Notes under the pieces: model-generated
Told to the model about the DNA's origin: nothing
Databases searched by the model: none
Seen by the model: the letters and a program-made list of their open reading frames with translations, nothing else
Shown: positions 8,151-16,997 of the stretch, in pieces
Layout of the letters: every line of letters starts with the position of its first letter
How positions within the stretch are numbered: the first letter of the stretch is position 1
DNA from: CAYSGL01 sp964520985
Lineage (GTDB): Bacteria > Pseudomonadota > Alphaproteobacteria > Micavibrionales > Micavibrionaceae
Length of the DNA: 64,000 bases
NCBI GenBank assembly: GCA_964520985.1
Contig: CAZFPB010000001.1
Span: 868,001 to 932,000 of the forward strand
Direction of reading: 5' to 3'
Translations under genes and position numbers: made by a program

Positions 8151-10007
8151 CTATTCGTGAAAAAAGCCGTGAATTTTCTCTGCCATAGCCAGAGAAACAC
8201 CCTCTACCTGCATCAGATCCTTCACGGATGCTCTTCCGACTTCACGGGCAGAGCCAAAATGGAGGAGCAAAGCCTTCTTCCGTTTGGCGCCAATGCCCCC
8301 AATTTCATCCAGCGGATTCCTGGCAATATCCATGGTGCGGCGGGTGCGGTGCGCTCCGATGGCGAAGCGATGGACTTCGTCACGCAGGCGTTGCAGATAG
8401 TAAAGCGTGGCATCGTTCACAGGCAACTGGAACGGCGGTTTGTTGGCGGTGAAAAACTGTTCGCGGCCGGCATTCCGGTCCACACCCTTGGCAATGGCCA
8501 CGACTGTTAAATCATTCCACACACCAAGCTCTTCCAGCGTTTCCTTGACCACGTTAAACTGTCCCTGCCCGCCGTCGATCAGCAGCAGGTCCGGCCAGTT
8601 TTCGGATTCCCGGTCCATGCCGTCTTTGAGCGCGCGGGTAAAACGTCGCGTCATCACTTCGCGCATCATGCCGTAATCATCACCCGCCGAGGCGGTCTTG
8701 ATATTGAATTTGCGATAGCCGTTTTTCTGGAAGCCTTCCGGCCCCGCGACCACCATCGCGCCTACCATGTTCGTGCCGCTGATATGCGAGTTATCGTAGA
8801 CTTCGATGCGGCGCGGCGGCGCCTCCATCTCGAACAGCTCGGCCACTTTATCCAGCATGATCGCTTCGCCCTTGCGTTGCAGGATATGGCGCTCCAGCGC
8901 TTCCTTGGCATTTTTCACGACAAACTCGATCAGGCTTTTGCGCTGGCCGCGCGCAGGCTGGCTGATGCTGACCTTACGGTTATTCTGCGTGCGGGTCTGC
9001 AGCGCTTCTTCCAGCAGCTCTTTTTCCGACGGAATGATGTTGAGCATTATTTCCGGCGGGACCGGTTTATTCTCGTAAAACTGCGCCATGAATTCCGAGA
9101 GAATATCTTCCGGCGTTTCATCTTCGGCATGGCGGGGGAAATAAGCTTTGTTACCAAAGTTCTGGCCGCCGCGGTAAAAGAAAACCTGCACGCAGGATTT
9201 GCCTTCATGCTGATGAAGGGCAATCACATCCGCGTCTTTTAACCCTGTGACGTTAATATCCTGAGAGCCCTGAATGGTGGCCAGTAGAGCGATACGATCC
9301 CGCAGCTCGGCCGCCTGCTCGTACTCCATCGCTTCACTGGCCTCGCCCATCGCCTGCTGGAATTTCTGCTGGATAGCGCGGCTCTCCCCGCGCAGGAAAG
9401 AGCGCGCCTGTTCGACATCCGCTCTATACTCATCCTGCGAGATTTTCCCGACGCACGGGGCCGTGCACCGCTTGATGTGATACTGGAGGCAGGGTCGCGT
9501 TCGATTGGCAAAAACGTTGTCGGAACAGTTTCTTAGCTTGAAAAGTCGCTGTAAAATATCAATCGTGTGATTGACGGCAAAACCGCTGGCAAAGGGGCCA
9601 AAAAACTCCCCCGCTCCCGTGGTTGCGCCGCGATGTTTTTTCACCATCGGATACTCATGATCGCCCGTCACCATGATGTAGGGGAAAGATTTATCGTCGC
9701 GCAGTAAAATATTAAAGCGCGGCTTTAACTTCTTGATCATGTTAGATTCAAGCAGCAGCGCTTCGACTTCGGTATGCGTGCGGATGAACTCCATCGATAC
9801 CGTTTCCGACACCATGCGCTTCAGCCGGTTGGGCAGCTTGGCGACTTGCGTGTAATTCAATACCCGGCGCTTCAGCGCCCGCGCCTTGCCGATGTAGAGC
9901 GGATCACCCTTTTCATCCAGCATGCGGTAGACCCCCGGGCTTTCCGGCAGGGTCTTAACATACTCGCGGATCAAGGCCGCGCCGCGCTCGAGGGGATTCT
10001 CACTCAT
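8151..10007 (-). CDS. uvrC: UvrABC system protein C (excinuclease subunit)
   Basis: Makes both incisions around a bulky lesion after UvrB loading. The 618 residues show the N-terminal GIY-YIG nuclease (PGVYRMLDEKGDPLYIGKA), a UVR coiled coil near 205-235 that binds UvrB, the central Cys-rich stretch, the RNase H-like endonuclease domain (EVYDNSHISGTNMVGAMVV, LLIDGGQGQ), and C-terminal helix-hairpin-helix repeats (DEIGGIGAKRKKALLLHFGS). Full length. uvrB lies in the same window at 26.4-28.5 kb. No SOS-type operator was seen upstream. Confidence 0.97.
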   Translation of the reverse strand: MSENPLERGAALIREYVKTLPESPGVYRMLDEKGDPLYIGKARALKRRVLNYTQVAKLPNRLKRMVSETVSMEFIRTHTEVEALLLESNMIKKLKPRFNILLRDDKSFPYIMVTGDHEYPMVKKHRGATTGAGEFFGPFASGFAVNHTIDILQRLFKLRNCSDNVFANRTRPCLQYHIKRCTAPCVGKISQDEYRADVEQARSFLRGESRAIQQKFQQAMGEASEAMEYEQAAELRDRIALLATIQGSQDINVTGLKDADVIALHQHEGKSCVQVFFYRGGQNFGNKAYFPRHAEDETPEDILSEFMAQFYENKPVPPEIMLNIIPSEKELLEEALQTRTQNNRKVSISQPARGQRKSLIEFVVKNAKEALERHILQRKGEAIMLDKVAELFEMEAPPRRIEVYDNSHISGTNMVGAMVVAGPEGFQKNGYRKFNIKTASAGDDYGMMREVMTRRFTRALKDGMDRESENWPDLLLIDGGQGQFNVVKETLEELGVWNDLTVVAIAKGVDRNAGREQFFTANKPPFQLPVNDATLYYLQRLRDEVHRFAIGAHRTRRTMDIARNPLDEIGGIGAKRKKALLLHFGSAREVGRASVKDLMQVEGVSLAMAEKIHGFFHE

Positions 10008-10073
10008 AACCTTTATATAGGGGAAATTTCAGCTTGAATCCACGCGCAACCCTGATTACTGATGACACACGAA

Positions 10074-10157
10074 GCGGGCGTGGTGGAACGGTATACACAA
10101 GAGACTTAAAATCTCTCGCCGCAAGGCTTGCGGGTTCAAATCCCGCCGCCCGCACCA
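10074..10157 (+). tRNA. tRNA-Leu, anticodon UAA
   Basis: The acceptor stem GCGGGCG pairs with CGCCCGC (10147-10153), followed by discriminator A and an encoded CCA. The anticodon stem AGAGA/TCTCT holds the loop CTTAAAA with anticodon TAA. A long variable arm (type II) is present, and the T arm has GGTTCAAAT. All of this fits leucine tRNA reading UUA. It lies between the divergent uvrC and the iron-box gene. No integrase or repeated 3' end was seen nearby. Confidence 0.95.
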
Positions 10158-10209
10158 CCCTCTTTTCACCTCCCCTCTTGTAAAAGGACGGAATCGGTCC
10201 TATAACCCC

Positions 10210-10230
10210 AAATGAGAATTATTCTCATTT
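10210..10230. promoter_or_regulatory. Perfect 21-bp Fur/Irr-like iron operator
   Basis: A perfect inverted repeat with half-sites AAATGAGAAT and ATTCTCATTT around a central T, 60 nt upstream of the 889-residue gene. It matches the general form of Fur-family operators (Fur or Irr) with TGAGAA/TTCTCA arms. Two related sites at 13678-13694 and 19974-19994 share the ATTCTCA core. The controlling protein is not in the window, so assignment to Fur, Irr or another iron regulator is inferred. Confidence 0.75.
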
Positions 10231-10290
10231 ACTCGCGTATAAAAATTGATTATGTAAGAGCCTCTTAAAAAGAAGCTCCCCGGGGACAAA

Positions 10291-12960
10291 ATGCCTTTAG
10301 ACGCCGCCTTGAAAAAGATCGATGCCGCCGATTATTCCGGCGCAAAATACGTGGCTGATAACACCAACGATCCCGTAACCCGCGCAGCCGTGGGCTTGAT
10401 CCGCGCGTACAAGGTTACCAGCCATCTTAATCAGGAAAAACCAGGGGTGCTGGTCAAGGCATTCGGTCGTCCGGACGAGGCCCGCCATAGAGTGGCAAAA
10501 GAGCTTAAGCTGCTCGGCAACGCCTATGACATCGATGCCTTATGCCTGAATGCGCTGGAACAATATGTCGAAGAAAATGGCGATCTGCCGGCAAATGTCA
10601 GTAAAGTTATTGCCTCTGCACAAATTCTCGACCGCCTGCCCGATCCACAATTCAAAAGCGGGCACCGTGTTGTATTAGCGATTAATGAGCAAGGCTCTGA
10701 CTTTGTCGGCGCAAGCGAAGCGGGCATGGCTTTCGGACCGAACGGCACCTGCACCTCATCGAAACAGGGAAAAATTGACGAACGATTTGGCGCGATCACC
10801 AAGCAGACACTCTGGATCACGATCGATTTTCCGGAAAAGTCCGAACTGGAGGGGATGGAAGCGGAACAACAGGCCGCTTTAACCGTCATCGCCGAAGCCA
10901 TCGCCGACCCGGCCAATGCCGCCCAAAACTTCGATGCCATTATTGAACAAATTCAAGAACTCGGCACATCGACTGATATCGACGTTGCCGCCACGATTGA
11001 ACTGGTGGCCAATGCGGTGGAAGTTGCGTCAATGATTGCAAGCAACCCTGCCCTTGCAGATAGCGCTCCCGTTCAGCAAAGCCTTGAGCGCATCATCGCG
11101 CAATTAGAGACAGACAGCAATATTCCTGCCGGCATCGTAGAAACCATACAAGCTACTGTAGCCGCTCTTACTGAAGCGCAACCTGCCAACGCCCCGATAG
11201 CGATAGAAACGCCCTCTGTCGCCATCGCAGAAATAGTGCCTTTCGCGTCAGGTGACATGACGCAGAGTGTTCCAGAAAATGTTGCCGAAGGCATTGACGT
11301 TATCGCCGATGTTAAACCTCAGGATGTGTCCATATCAATAGATATGACGAGCGAAATAACACCTCACTCGGCTGAAGCCGCAGTTCTGTCTCAACAAAAT
11401 CAAGACATCGCTGTTTCAGCCGAAACTACTGCTGCTCCCACGGCACAAATTGTTGAGACGGGCACACCCACTGAAATTTCTACGCACAATGGCACAATGC
11501 CCGCATCAGCAGAGATCATGATTTCAGTGCAGGATGCGGCAATAACGTCTGAATTAGCGCTGACGAACAATCCCGAAAAAGGCAAGGATATTACACCTGA
11601 ATCACTCTCAGTAAATGAGATATCTATTGCTTCCGTTGAACCGCTCACGTCCGCTCAGGATACAGCAGCCGTAGCATCAGAAAATCAAAACACAGTGACA
11701 GAGAGCCACTTCGATCATATAGAAGCCCCTCAAACTGTTCTAGCCGAGCAAGCGATACAGACTACTGCAACAGATATAGTGGTTGCGTCACCGGAGACCC
11801 ATATTGCTGAGTTAGAGAACATCGCAACCAATATGGATGCCTCTACGCCGCACGCCGCACTGACCGAACAGATCGCTTTAATTACGGCCAAGCCTGCCGA
11901 AGCTGTTGCTGATATTGCTACGATGAAGACAGATGCGCTTGTTATGGAGCAAGGCCATGCAATCTCGACGGCGTCTGTAATGACGCAAGCAACTTTCACG
12001 CACAATGCTGCTCACGCCCAGCGGGCCACATCATCACATGGACAAATTCCTGCCCTTGGCACACTGACAGCAAAAACGGCTTTTGGCGGGCAGGCGGCGG
12101 CGACGTCATATAATGCTGCCCCCCTTACCTCACAAATTATTCACAACGTCGCACAAAAAGATGTAACGTCTCATCAAAATAATCATACAACGGCCCATAT
12201 CACCCCTGTCGTTACACCCGCGAATAACAACGTAATTTCAGTCACCAGCGCAAAAAACACATCGACTCCATTAGGCGAGAAAAATACCGTTACGCCAGCA
12301 GCTGCCGTAACGCAATTGCTAGTTACCGCCAAACTGCCGACGGTCCTAGAAAATCCTGAAAGCCGAAAAACAATCGAGCGCGCCATTCAAATAATTGAGC
12401 AAGGCGGCACTCTGCCCAAAGCAGAGCAAAAAGAAATTCAAAAAATCATCGAAAAAATGCCACAGGGACAAGAGCGTCAACAGTTGCAAAAAATCAACAG
12501 GGATTACGCTCAATCTTCAACACCAGCCTTGGTTATCCAGCCCTCGCAAAAAATCGCCATAGATAAAATAATGACAACAATGGAAAAATCTCTGCCCAAT
12601 ACGCCTAAAAACGAAGAAATTCGCGCAACACTTAAAGAAATCAGTGCGACGGGCACAATTACAGCCGCTCAGATAGAGATTGTACGGGAAGCCGCCAAAA
12701 CGACGCCTGAATTAGTGCGCGTTATCCCAGAAACAAATCTGACTTTAAACGACTTTATGCCCGCCAAGATCGCAGAAATAGATACATCTACAATTGATTT
12801 CTCTGCGCCCTGCGGCAAAAAAGGCGGCTGCGCAACAGGTTGCTCCTGCCCCTTCATGGCCGTTGCTTCTGGCGAAAAAGCCTATGTAGAGGCGGCCGTA
12901 ACGCATGACAAGCAAGTTAATACAAAACTATTTGCTTCGCTTGATCTGGATAATTTCTAA
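10291..12960 (+). CDS. Unknown 889-residue protein, probably iron-regulated, with C-terminal Cys cluster
   Basis: Not recognised. Residues 1-190 look globular. About 190-310 is helical and about 310-680 is a long disordered Ala/Thr/Glu/Ile-rich linker. About 680-830 is helical again, and the C-terminus holds a cysteine cluster (CGKKGGCATGCSC, about 840-855; C-x5-C-x3-C-x-C) that could bind metal or an Fe-S cluster. At least four, perhaps five, related helical motifs occur (near 80-115, 205-250, 255-300, 685-725 and 765-800), each with the pattern helix, G-x-(L/I), then AxxxxEI-type helix. There is no signal peptide or membrane span, so it is cytosolic. It is preceded by a perfect Fur/Irr-like box, and its stop overlaps the convergent Nfu-like gene by 4 nt. 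Confidence 0.7.
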   Translation: MPLDAALKKIDAADYSGAKYVADNTNDPVTRAAVGLIRAYKVTSHLNQEKPGVLVKAFGRPDEARHRVAKELKLLGNAYDIDALCLNALEQYVEENGDLPANVSKVIASAQILDRLPDPQFKSGHRVVLAINEQGSDFVGASEAGMAFGPNGTCTSSKQGKIDERFGAITKQTLWITIDFPEKSELEGMEAEQQAALTVIAEAIADPANAAQNFDAIIEQIQELGTSTDIDVAATIELVANAVEVASMIASNPALADSAPVQQSLERIIAQLETDSNIPAGIVETIQATVAALTEAQPANAPIAIETPSVAIAEIVPFASGDMTQSVPENVAEGIDVIADVKPQDVSISIDMTSEITPHSAEAAVLSQQNQDIAVSAETTAAPTAQIVETGTPTEISTHNGTMPASAEIMISVQDAAITSELALTNNPEKGKDITPESLSVNEISIASVEPLTSAQDTAAVASENQNTVTESHFDHIEAPQTVLAEQAIQTTATDIVVASPETHIAELENIATNMDASTPHAALTEQIALITAKPAEAVADIATMKTDALVMEQGHAISTASVMTQATFTHNAAHAQRATSSHGQIPALGTLTAKTAFGGQAAATSYNAAPLTSQIIHNVAQKDVTSHQNNHTTAHITPVVTPANNNVISVTSAKNTSTPLGEKNTVTPAAAVTQLLVTAKLPTVLENPESRKTIERAIQIIEQGGTLPKAEQKEIQKIIEKMPQGQERQQLQKINRDYAQSSTPALVIQPSQKIAIDKIMTTMEKSLPNTPKNEEIRATLKEISATGTITAAQIEIVREAAKTTPELVRVIPETNLTLNDFMPAKIAEIDTSTIDFSAPCGKKGGCATGCSCPFMAVASGEKAYVEAAVTHDKQVNTKLFASLDLDNF

Positions 12961-13661
12961 CGATTGATCAATACCAGATCCTTAGATCCAGTTTGTATCG
13001 TGTTAATTTTATCAAAGCTCAAACTTTGCAACTTTTGATTTTCGGGATATTGCTTCTGAAGTGCGGCAAACGTATTTTGAATTTCTTTCGTGGCTCCTTT
13101 GATCGTAAACTCTTCAGCCGCAACGCAACCATTGCACGAGCCGATCATAAACACATCTGCACTGACTTTTCCGGTTGCTTGATCATACGAGATTTTGGCA
13201 ATATCCATGGCGCCGCCATGCGAAGCAATTTTTGGATTTACTTTTTGCTGGAAGGCTCCCTCAACCAGCTTGTAGATCGTGTTATCTCCGGCCTGAAACA
13301 CTGTTTGCAAAGGCATCGTCTGCAAAATATTGCCTTCTAAAGCCGTAACATAATCCCCGTCAATAAATTGGCGCATGACTTGGCCGGATGTTTGTTTCGA
13401 TTCTTCGGTCCATTCTTTCAGACGAGAGAGGCCAACCAGCGTTGTACCATTTTTTTCACTCGTAATATCGATCCGGGAAAAATCTTCTACGGCGTGCGCA
13501 GCTCTGAAAAAAAGGATCGCGAGTGGCACATGGTTTACCAATTGACCGTCCTTGCTAACAACCAGCTTACTAATTTTTTCGCCGAGAAGGTTTTTGCCAA
13601 TACGAAAAGACATGACTTTAGGATTGGGTTGGTCTTGGACCAGTTGGATAGACACAGACAT
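12957..13661 (-). CDS. Nfu/NifU-like Fe-S cluster scaffold or carrier protein
   Basis: The 234 residues resemble the Nfu architecture. An N-terminal Nfu-N-like domain (about 5-108: VQDQPNPKVMSFRIGKNLLG, then MRQFIDGD) is followed by a NifU C-terminal domain (about 128-215) with the cluster-binding C176-x2-C179 in IGSCNGC. The usual DGG before the cysteines is HGG here, so it is a divergent member. Nfu proteins pass [4Fe-4S] clusters to client enzymes. GAGAGG precedes the ATG. An iron-type operator with a 17-bp-spaced direct repeat lies 11-37 nt upstream of the start, where a bound regulator would block transcription. It converges on the 889-residue Cys-cluster gene. Confidence 0.75.
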   Translation of the reverse strand: MSVSIQLVQDQPNPKVMSFRIGKNLLGEKISKLVVSKDGQLVNHVPLAILFFRAAHAVEDFSRIDITSEKNGTTLVGLSRLKEWTEESKQTSGQVMRQFIDGDYVTALEGNILQTMPLQTVFQAGDNTIYKLVEGAFQQKVNPKIASHGGAMDIAKISYDQATGKVSADVFMIGSCNGCVAAEEFTIKGATKEIQNTFAALQKQYPENQKLQSLSFDKINTIQTGSKDLVLINR

Positions 13662-13671
13662 TTTTTACGCC

Positions 13672-13698
13672 TCTCAATTAAGAACCATTCTCAATTAA
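13672..13698 (-). promoter_or_regulatory. Iron-operator-like site in front of the Nfu-like gene
   Basis: The direct repeat TCTCAATTAA occurs at 13672-13681 and 13689-13698. Between and across them lies the inverted repeat TTAAGAA-CCA-TTCTCAA (13678-13694, one mismatch). The core AACCATTCTCA is identical to that of the site at 19974-19994. It sits 11-37 nt upstream of the Nfu-like start codon, a repressor-like position. Confidence 0.55.
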
Positions 13699-13727
13699 AG
13701 AAATATATGGGAAATGTAAAGAGGTAT

Positions 13728-14498
13728 TTAGGTCGCTTTTGGCGCGTCTTTGCTGATCGCGGTCGGGGTGCCGCCGAGGCGGCCGATCATGGCGACGACT
13801 TCGGCCATGGCCGCATCTAAACGCACGGAATCGGCTGTGCGCACCACAACGCTCAGCCCTGCCATACCGCCGCGATAGGTGGGATAGCTGCCGATATCGG
13901 TATCAGGAAAACGCGCCTGAATGGCGGCGAGGTCGGCAGCGATGACGCTTTCGCGCATGTCGCAGGCGATCGTGCCGGACAGCACTTTGTCGCCGCCTTT
14001 CAGCTCTGCCCGGATGGAATCGAACATGCCCTGCATGATGCGCGGTACGCCGGCGAAAGTATAAACATTCTCCAGACGGAAACCGGGCGCGCCGCTGACA
14101 GGATTATGCACCAGCGCGGCGCCCGCCGGGATCATGGCCATCTTTTCGCGGGCGGGCGTAACCTCTGCCTCGCTCTGGTAATAATCGACCAGAATCTGGC
14201 GCGCGTTCGGGTTCAGTTCCAGCGCCACGCCAAAGGCGTTCGCGATGCTCTGCGCGGTAATATCGTCATGGGTCGGGCCGATGCCGCCGGTGGTGAATAC
14301 ATAGTCGTAGCGGGCCCGCAGGGCGTTCACCGCTTCGATGATCTCGCCCTCGACATCGCGCACCACGCGGGTTTCGGCCAGACCAATACCCACCTCGTTC
14401 AGCGCCTGCGCCAGCCAGGGGGTGTTGGTGTCCTGCGTGCGGCCCGAGAGGATCTCATTTCCAATGATAATCAGGGCTGCGTGAATGGCTTGGGTCAT
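13728..14498 (-). CDS. CinA-type molybdopterin-binding domain protein
   Basis: A 256-residue protein of the competence/damage-inducible CinA N-terminal (MoCF-biosynthesis-like, COG1058) family. It contains IIIGNEILSGRTQDTN at the N-terminus and FTTGGIGPTHDDIT, the fold signature shared with MoaB/Mog. The nicotinamide-nucleotide amidase domain of full-length CinA (about 410 residues) is absent, as in many alphaproteobacteria where it is a separate gene. The enzymatic role of the lone domain (proposed ADP-ribose pyrophosphatase in the family) is not proven. It is divergent from map. Confidence 0.9.
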   Translation of the reverse strand: MTQAIHAALIIIGNEILSGRTQDTNTPWLAQALNEVGIGLAETRVVRDVEGEIIEAVNALRARYDYVFTTGGIGPTHDDITAQSIANAFGVALELNPNARQILVDYYQSEAEVTPAREKMAMIPAGAALVHNPVSGAPGFRLENVYTFAGVPRIMQGMFDSIRAELKGGDKVLSGTIACDMRESVIAADLAAIQARFPDTDIGSYPTYRGGMAGLSVVVRTADSVRLDAAMAEVVAMIGRLGGTPTAISKDAPKAT

Positions 14499-14585
14499 GG
14501 CTCGCCTATTGATTGGAATCCAGAATAATATATGTCATAAGGGAGTATAAATGCCAAGGTTTGACAACAGGTTAAGACGATTAAA

Positions 14586-15416
14586 ATGATGAATTATGCG
14601 ACCCGCGTGACGGAAGATGGAATTGAGCTGCACACGCCAGAGGGCTTCGCCGGGATGCGCGCGGCCGGGCAGCTGGCAGCGCAGGTTCTGGATATGATCA
14701 CCGAGCATGTCGTGCCGGGCGTGAGCACCGAAGAGCTCGACCGTCTGTGCCACCTCTACATCACCAAACACGGCGCAATTCCGGCCCCGCTGAACTATCG
14801 CGGCTCCGGCCCGACGCCCTATCCGAAATCGACCTGCATCTCGATCAACCATGTGGTGTGTCACGGCATTCCCTCCTCCGACAAAATCCTCAAAGAAGGC
14901 GACATCCTTAATATCGATGTCACCGTCATCCTCAACGGCTGGTACGGCGATACCTCGCGCATGTATATCGCGGGCGACAAAGTTCCGGTGAAGGCGCGCC
15001 GTCTTGTTGATGTGACGTACGAATGCCTGATGGCCGGCATTGAAGCCGTAAAACCGGGCGCGACGCTCGGCGATGTCGGCTACGCCATTCAATCGATTGC
15101 CGAGAAAAACCATTTCTCCGTGGTGCAGGATTTCTGCGGCCATGGTCTGGGCCGCGTGTTCCACGCCCCGCCCTCCGTCGTGCATTTCGGCGAACCCGGC
15201 ACGGGCGTCGTGCTGGAGCCCGGCATGTTCTTCACCATCGAGCCGATGATCAACGCGGGCAAATACCACACGACGATCCTGCCCGATGGCTGGACGGCCG
15301 TGACCAAAGACCGCTCGCTCTCGGCGCAGTTCGAACACTCGCTGGCCGTCACCGAAACGGGCTTTGAGATTTTCACCCTCTCCCCCGCCGGTTTCACCAA
15401 GCCACCCTATAAATAA
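14586..15416 (+). CDS. map: Methionine aminopeptidase, type I
   Basis: Removes the initiator methionine from new proteins. The 276 residues show the pita-bread metallopeptidase fold with the five metal ligands in context: the Asp pair in NIDVTVILNGWYGDTSRMY, His in CGHGLGRVFHAPP, Glu in FTIEPM and Glu in FEHSLAVTE. Substrate-side His residues are also present (NHVVCHGIPS). Two adjacent ATGs (14586 and 14589) are possible starts. No SH3 or zinc-finger extension is seen, as usual for bacterial type Ia. It is divergent from the cinA-type gene and followed by radC. Confidence 0.96.
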   Translation: MMNYATRVTEDGIELHTPEGFAGMRAAGQLAAQVLDMITEHVVPGVSTEELDRLCHLYITKHGAIPAPLNYRGSGPTPYPKSTCISINHVVCHGIPSSDKILKEGDILNIDVTVILNGWYGDTSRMYIAGDKVPVKARRLVDVTYECLMAGIEAVKPGATLGDVGYAIQSIAEKNHFSVVQDFCGHGLGRVFHAPPSVVHFGEPGTGVVLEPGMFFTIEPMINAGKYHTTILPDGWTAVTKDRSLSAQFEHSLAVTETGFEIFTLSPAGFTKPPYK

Positions 15417-15454
15417 TCCTTGGTTGTCGCCATAGAGGCGGCTACCATCTAGGC

Positions 15455-16147
15455 ATGTCTGAAGCCGTCAAATCCGAAGAGCCGCATCACACGGGCCACC
15501 GCGACCGCTTGCGTGAGCGGTTTTTGAAAAGCCCCGACGCCCTGCCCGATTATGAGCTGCTGGAATTGTTGCTCTTCATGGCGATCCCGCGCCGCGACGT
15601 CAAACCCATCGCGAAAAAGCTGGAAGCCAAATTCAAAAACCTTAATGGCGTGCTGAATGCCTCGCTCGCCGAGTTGCAAACGGTTGAAGGCATTTCCGAG
15701 ACCGCCGCCATCGCGCTCAAGACCGTGCAGGCGTCGGCATATCGATTGCTCAAACAGGATGTGATGGACAAGCCCGTGCTCAATAACTGGCAGCGCCTGA
15801 CCGACTACCTCAAAGTCACGATGGAGAATGAAACGCGCGAGCATTTCCGCATCCTGTTCCTCAACAAAAAGAACGCGCTGATGGCCGATGAGATTCAAGG
15901 GTCCGGCACTGTCGACCACACCCCCGCCTATCCGCGCGAGATCATGAAGCGCGCGCTGGAACTTGGCGCGACCGCCCTCATCCTCGTCCACAACCACCCG
16001 AGCGGCGATCCGACGCCCAGTAACGCCGACGTCGTCATGACCAAAGCCATCCTCGCCGCCGCCGCCCCCTTCGACATCGTTGTCCACGACCACCTGATCG
16101 TGTCAAAAAACGGATTGAGCAGCTTTAAGAGTTTGGGGTTGATTTGA
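15455..16147 (+). CDS. radC: RadC family JAB-domain protein
   Basis: The 230 residues show an N-terminal helix-hairpin-helix-like UPF0758 region (about 10-95) and a C-terminal JAB1/MPN-type metalloprotease fold with the conserved zinc site EIMKRA ... LVHNHPSGDPTPSNAD. RadC was once linked to repair; its true biochemical role is unsettled. It starts 38 nt after map, likely the same transcript. Immediately downstream the base composition drops sharply into an AT-rich island. Confidence 0.93.
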   Translation: MSEAVKSEEPHHTGHRDRLRERFLKSPDALPDYELLELLLFMAIPRRDVKPIAKKLEAKFKNLNGVLNASLAELQTVEGISETAAIALKTVQASAYRLLKQDVMDKPVLNNWQRLTDYLKVTMENETREHFRILFLNKKNALMADEIQGSGTVDHTPAYPREIMKRALELGATALILVHNHPSGDPTPSNADVVMTKAILAAAAPFDIVVHDHLIVSKNGLSSFKSLGLI

Positions 16148-16172
16148 TTATAATAAATATATAGAAAAAATT

Positions 16173-16997
16173 ATGGATTATACTTCCAAATTAGCAAAAC
16201 CATCGTCTTATTCGACTAAGGATGATAGCCCACCATCTGGTATTCTTTATCTATGGTCTAAAATATATGGAGATTTTTCCGATGTATTTGGACAAACCGT
16301 TTTTAATTCTTGGTTAAAATATCTCGTATTACATTCCTATTCCAATGGAAAAATAGTTATTTCAGCTCCAAATCGCTTCACAGCTGACTGGGTAGAGACA
16401 CATTACAAAGATAGAATTTTAAATATTTTTCAATTCTACAATGAAAATGCAAAAGATATCACTTTTATTATCGATGAAGATAATAAGAATAAAATAGAAA
16501 TTTCTAAAATTAGCAAATCAGAAAAAACGCGAAAAACTTACGAAATTTATACAAGCGAAGGCCCCGGTGTAAGAATAAAGGGTACTGCTTGGCAGATCTA
16601 CAATAAGTATCAAGAACTCGCAAAAGAAGCGATGCTTGAAGGTGATGAAAAACTAGCAGAAAGCTACATGCAACACGCCGTATTTTATCATGAAAAAATT
16701 CACAACCCAGATAGTGACCTTGCCAACAAATTAATAGATTCAGTCAGCAAATCTAATACTATCGAAGATAAAGAGAATTACTATCAAGCATTGTCTTTGA
16801 TGGACAGCCATATAAGCACAATTAAAAGTGTTTCTGAATCTTTGATTTACGATACCGACAACTTTCTCCAGAGCGAAAAAGATTCGCAAAAAAAATTGGA
16901 GGAAATTATCAGCAATCTAAAAACCCATATCGAACATCTAAATAGCAAAAACATCAAAAGAGACAAAATTTTTAAATTGAGAGGTAAAAATGTCTGA
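16173..16997 (+). CDS. DnaA domain I - DUF4167 fusion protein (AT-rich island)
   Basis: An unusual 274-residue protein. Residues 24-95 resemble DnaA domain I (LWSKIYGDFSDVFGQTVFNSWL, ISAPNRFTADWVETHYKDRI), the part of the replication initiator that binds DnaB, DnaA and regulators. Residues 125-178 match DUF4167 (YTSEGPGVRIKGTAWQIYNK, GDEKLAESYMQHAVFYHEKI), a domain of alphaproteobacterial proteins usually found with a basic N-terminus. The C-terminal 95 residues are helical and probably coiled-coil. There is no AAA+ or DNA-binding domain. The gene is strikingly AT-rich compared with radC and purB, which suggests transfer, and it overlaps the next gene by 8 nt. I infer a DnaA- or helicase-interacting adaptor; function is not known. 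Confidence 0.75.
   Translation: MDYTSKLAKPSSYSTKDDSPPSGILYLWSKIYGDFSDVFGQTVFNSWLKYLVLHSYSNGKIVISAPNRFTADWVETHYKDRILNIFQFYNENAKDITFIIDEDNKNKIEISKISKSEKTRKTYEIYTSEGPGVRIKGTAWQIYNKYQELAKEAMLEGDEKLAESYMQHAVFYHEKIHNPDSDLANKLIDSVSKSNTIEDKENYYQALSLMDSHISTIKSVSESLIYDTDNFLQSEKDSQKKLEEIISNLKTHIEHLNSKNIKRDKIFKLRGKNV

Noticed and set aside
10074..12960. tRNA-Leu as attachment site of an island carrying the 889-residue gene
   Set aside because: No integrase and no repeated copy of the tRNA 3' end was seen; the next genes are ordinary chromosomal ones.
14561..14566. TTGACA in front of map as a promoter -35 box
   Set aside because: A 17-bp spacer would place the -10 on the map start codon, which does not fit.
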